DNA of 64,000 nt from the NCBI RefSeq assembly GCF_000767465.1, contig NZ_CP009292.1:620001-684000 (forward strand), in the 5' to 3' direction. The notes beneath the pieces are model-generated. The model worked only from the letters and a program-made list of their open reading frames with translations. It ran no database searches and was not told where the DNA came from. Position 1 is the stretch's first letter. Each line of letters starts with the position of its first letter. The stretch comes from Novosphingobium pentaromativorans US6-1 (lineage in GTDB: Bacteria > Pseudomonadota > Alphaproteobacteria > Sphingomonadales > Sphingomonadaceae). A program made the position numbers and the translations under genes. This document shows positions 63,492 through 64,000 of the stretch, piece after piece.

Positions 63492-63533
63492 TTGACTGTA
63501 ACAGTCGTTTGGTATAGCCGACTGTCCTCAGTC
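63492..63533 (+). promoter_or_regulatory. Tandem palindromes around a promoter before the acyl-CoA dehydrogenase
   Basis: GACTG-TAA-CAGTC (63494-63506) and GACTG-TCCT-CAGTC (63520-63533) are two inverted repeats with the same arms. TTGACT and TATAGC (63492-63497 and 63513-63518, 15 nt apart) lie on or between them, so binding would control the downstream gene. Confidence 0.5.
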
Positions 63534-63546
63534 GAGGAGACAGACG

Positions 63547-64000
63547 ATGATCGATTACGCGGCACCCGTTGAGGATTACCGTTTCCTGCTGAGGCAAGTG
63601 CTGAATTTTGACAGCGCAATGGCCGACCTTGGCAAAGACGTCGACACAGACCTTGCTGGCGCAGTGCTCGAGGAAGCTGGCAAACTGTGCTCGAAAACGC
63701 TCGGCCCCATCAATCGCAACGGCGATGAGCAGGGCAGCCGACTGGTCGATGGCGAGGTAAGAACGCCTTCCGGCTTTGCGGATGCCTATCGTGAGTTTGT
63801 CGATGGCGGCTGGGCGGCACTTTCCGCCGATTCCCAGTGGGGCGGTCAGGGCCTGCCCTTTATCCTGCAGCTTTGGCTGGACGAGATGATGTCGGCGACA
63901 AATCTGTCCTTCGGGTTGTTCCCGGGGCTGACACGCGGTGCGGCCGAGGCGATAGCCGCTCATGCCAGCGAAGAGCTGAAAGCCACCTACCTGCCCTCGA
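63547..64000 (+). CDS. Acyl-CoA dehydrogenase, N-terminal part (cut by window edge)
   Basis: The first 151 codons are present, starting MIDYAAPVEDYRFLLRQVLNF (1-21) with GAGGAG upstream of the ATG. The segment GGWAALSADSQWGGQGLP (about 96-113) and the following FGLFPGLTRGAAEAI are typical of the large FadE-like acyl-CoA dehydrogenases with a C-terminal extension. These use FAD to introduce a double bond into an acyl-CoA. The gene runs off the end of the window. It follows the TetR gene in the same direction and may process the CoA thioester made by the ligase at 43882. Confidence 0.9.
   Translation, partial: MIDYAAPVEDYRFLLRQVLNFDSAMADLGKDVDTDLAGAVLEEAGKLCSKTLGPINRNGDEQGSRLVDGEVRTPSGFADAYREFVDGGWAALSADSQWGGQGLPFILQLWLDEMMSATNLSFGLFPGLTRGAAEAIAAHASEELKATYLPS

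Noticed and set aside
1..64000. tRNA, rRNA, CRISPR array or complete insertion sequence.
   Set aside because: None recognised when reading both strands; only a short transposase-like scar near 41.8 kb.

Overview
The window looks like the chromosome (or a large replicon) of a high-GC alphaproteobacterium of the sphingomonad type (Novosphingobium, Sphingobium or Sphingomonas). It carries four complete TonB-dependent receptors, each placed beside catabolic enzymes. It also has several degradation clusters with local TetR or LysR regulators, and short coupled gene overlaps (ATGA, TGATG, GTGA) throughout. The identification is by style of gene content; no rRNA or other phylogenetic marker is present. 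I found no tRNA, rRNA or CRISPR array.

Region 1 (1-11003) is a quinate/shikimate-type cluster. It holds the start of a shikimate dehydrogenase, a TonB receptor, an aromatic-acid MFS transporter, a TetR regulator, a fused 3-dehydroshikimate dehydratase, two exported esterases and a beta-propeller lactonase-like protein. A shared 16-bp operator sits in the receptor promoter and in the TetR/dehydratase divergent region. The esterases suggest that quinate or shikimate esters of the chlorogenate type may be the real substrates. Region 2 (11076-21161) is a LysR-TonB receptor-led meta-cleavage cluster: exported MBL hydrolase, FAD hydroxylase, type I extradiol dioxygenase, C-C hydrolase-like protein, cyclase-family and FAH-family hydrolases. 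The order resembles orcinol/alkylresorcinol pathways. A strong terminator follows it.

Region 3 (21302-41443) is more housekeeping-like: a thioredoxin 2, a sugar MFS transporter, and an envelope glycan group (deacetylase, two glycosyltransferases, a membrane protein, a DUF2141 protein). It continues with an Lrp regulator divergent from a leucine-dehydrogenase-type enzyme, a large membrane ATPase coupled to an MscS channel, a small lipoprotein, an RNase HI-like protein, and a TonB receptor with PhoD phosphatase.

Region 4 (about 41.7-63.5 kb) looks like an accessory island for a nitrogen-rich amide, urea or guanidine compound. It contains an S15/CocE-like hydrolase, an acyl-CoA ligase, a TonB receptor, allophanate hydrolase, urea/guanidine carboxylase, two DUF1989 proteins, a LysR, a GabD-like dehydrogenase, a DUF3830 protein, an MBL hydrolase, a dimethylformamidase-like protein, an amino-acid permease and a TetR. 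Three of its promoters share a 17-bp palindrome and a TCTAG element at exactly the same distance, which joins three separated transcription units into one apparent regulon. Two coupled microprotein genes (60 and 31 codons) lie inside the operons. The window ends inside an acyl-CoA dehydrogenase gene preceded by tandem palindromes.
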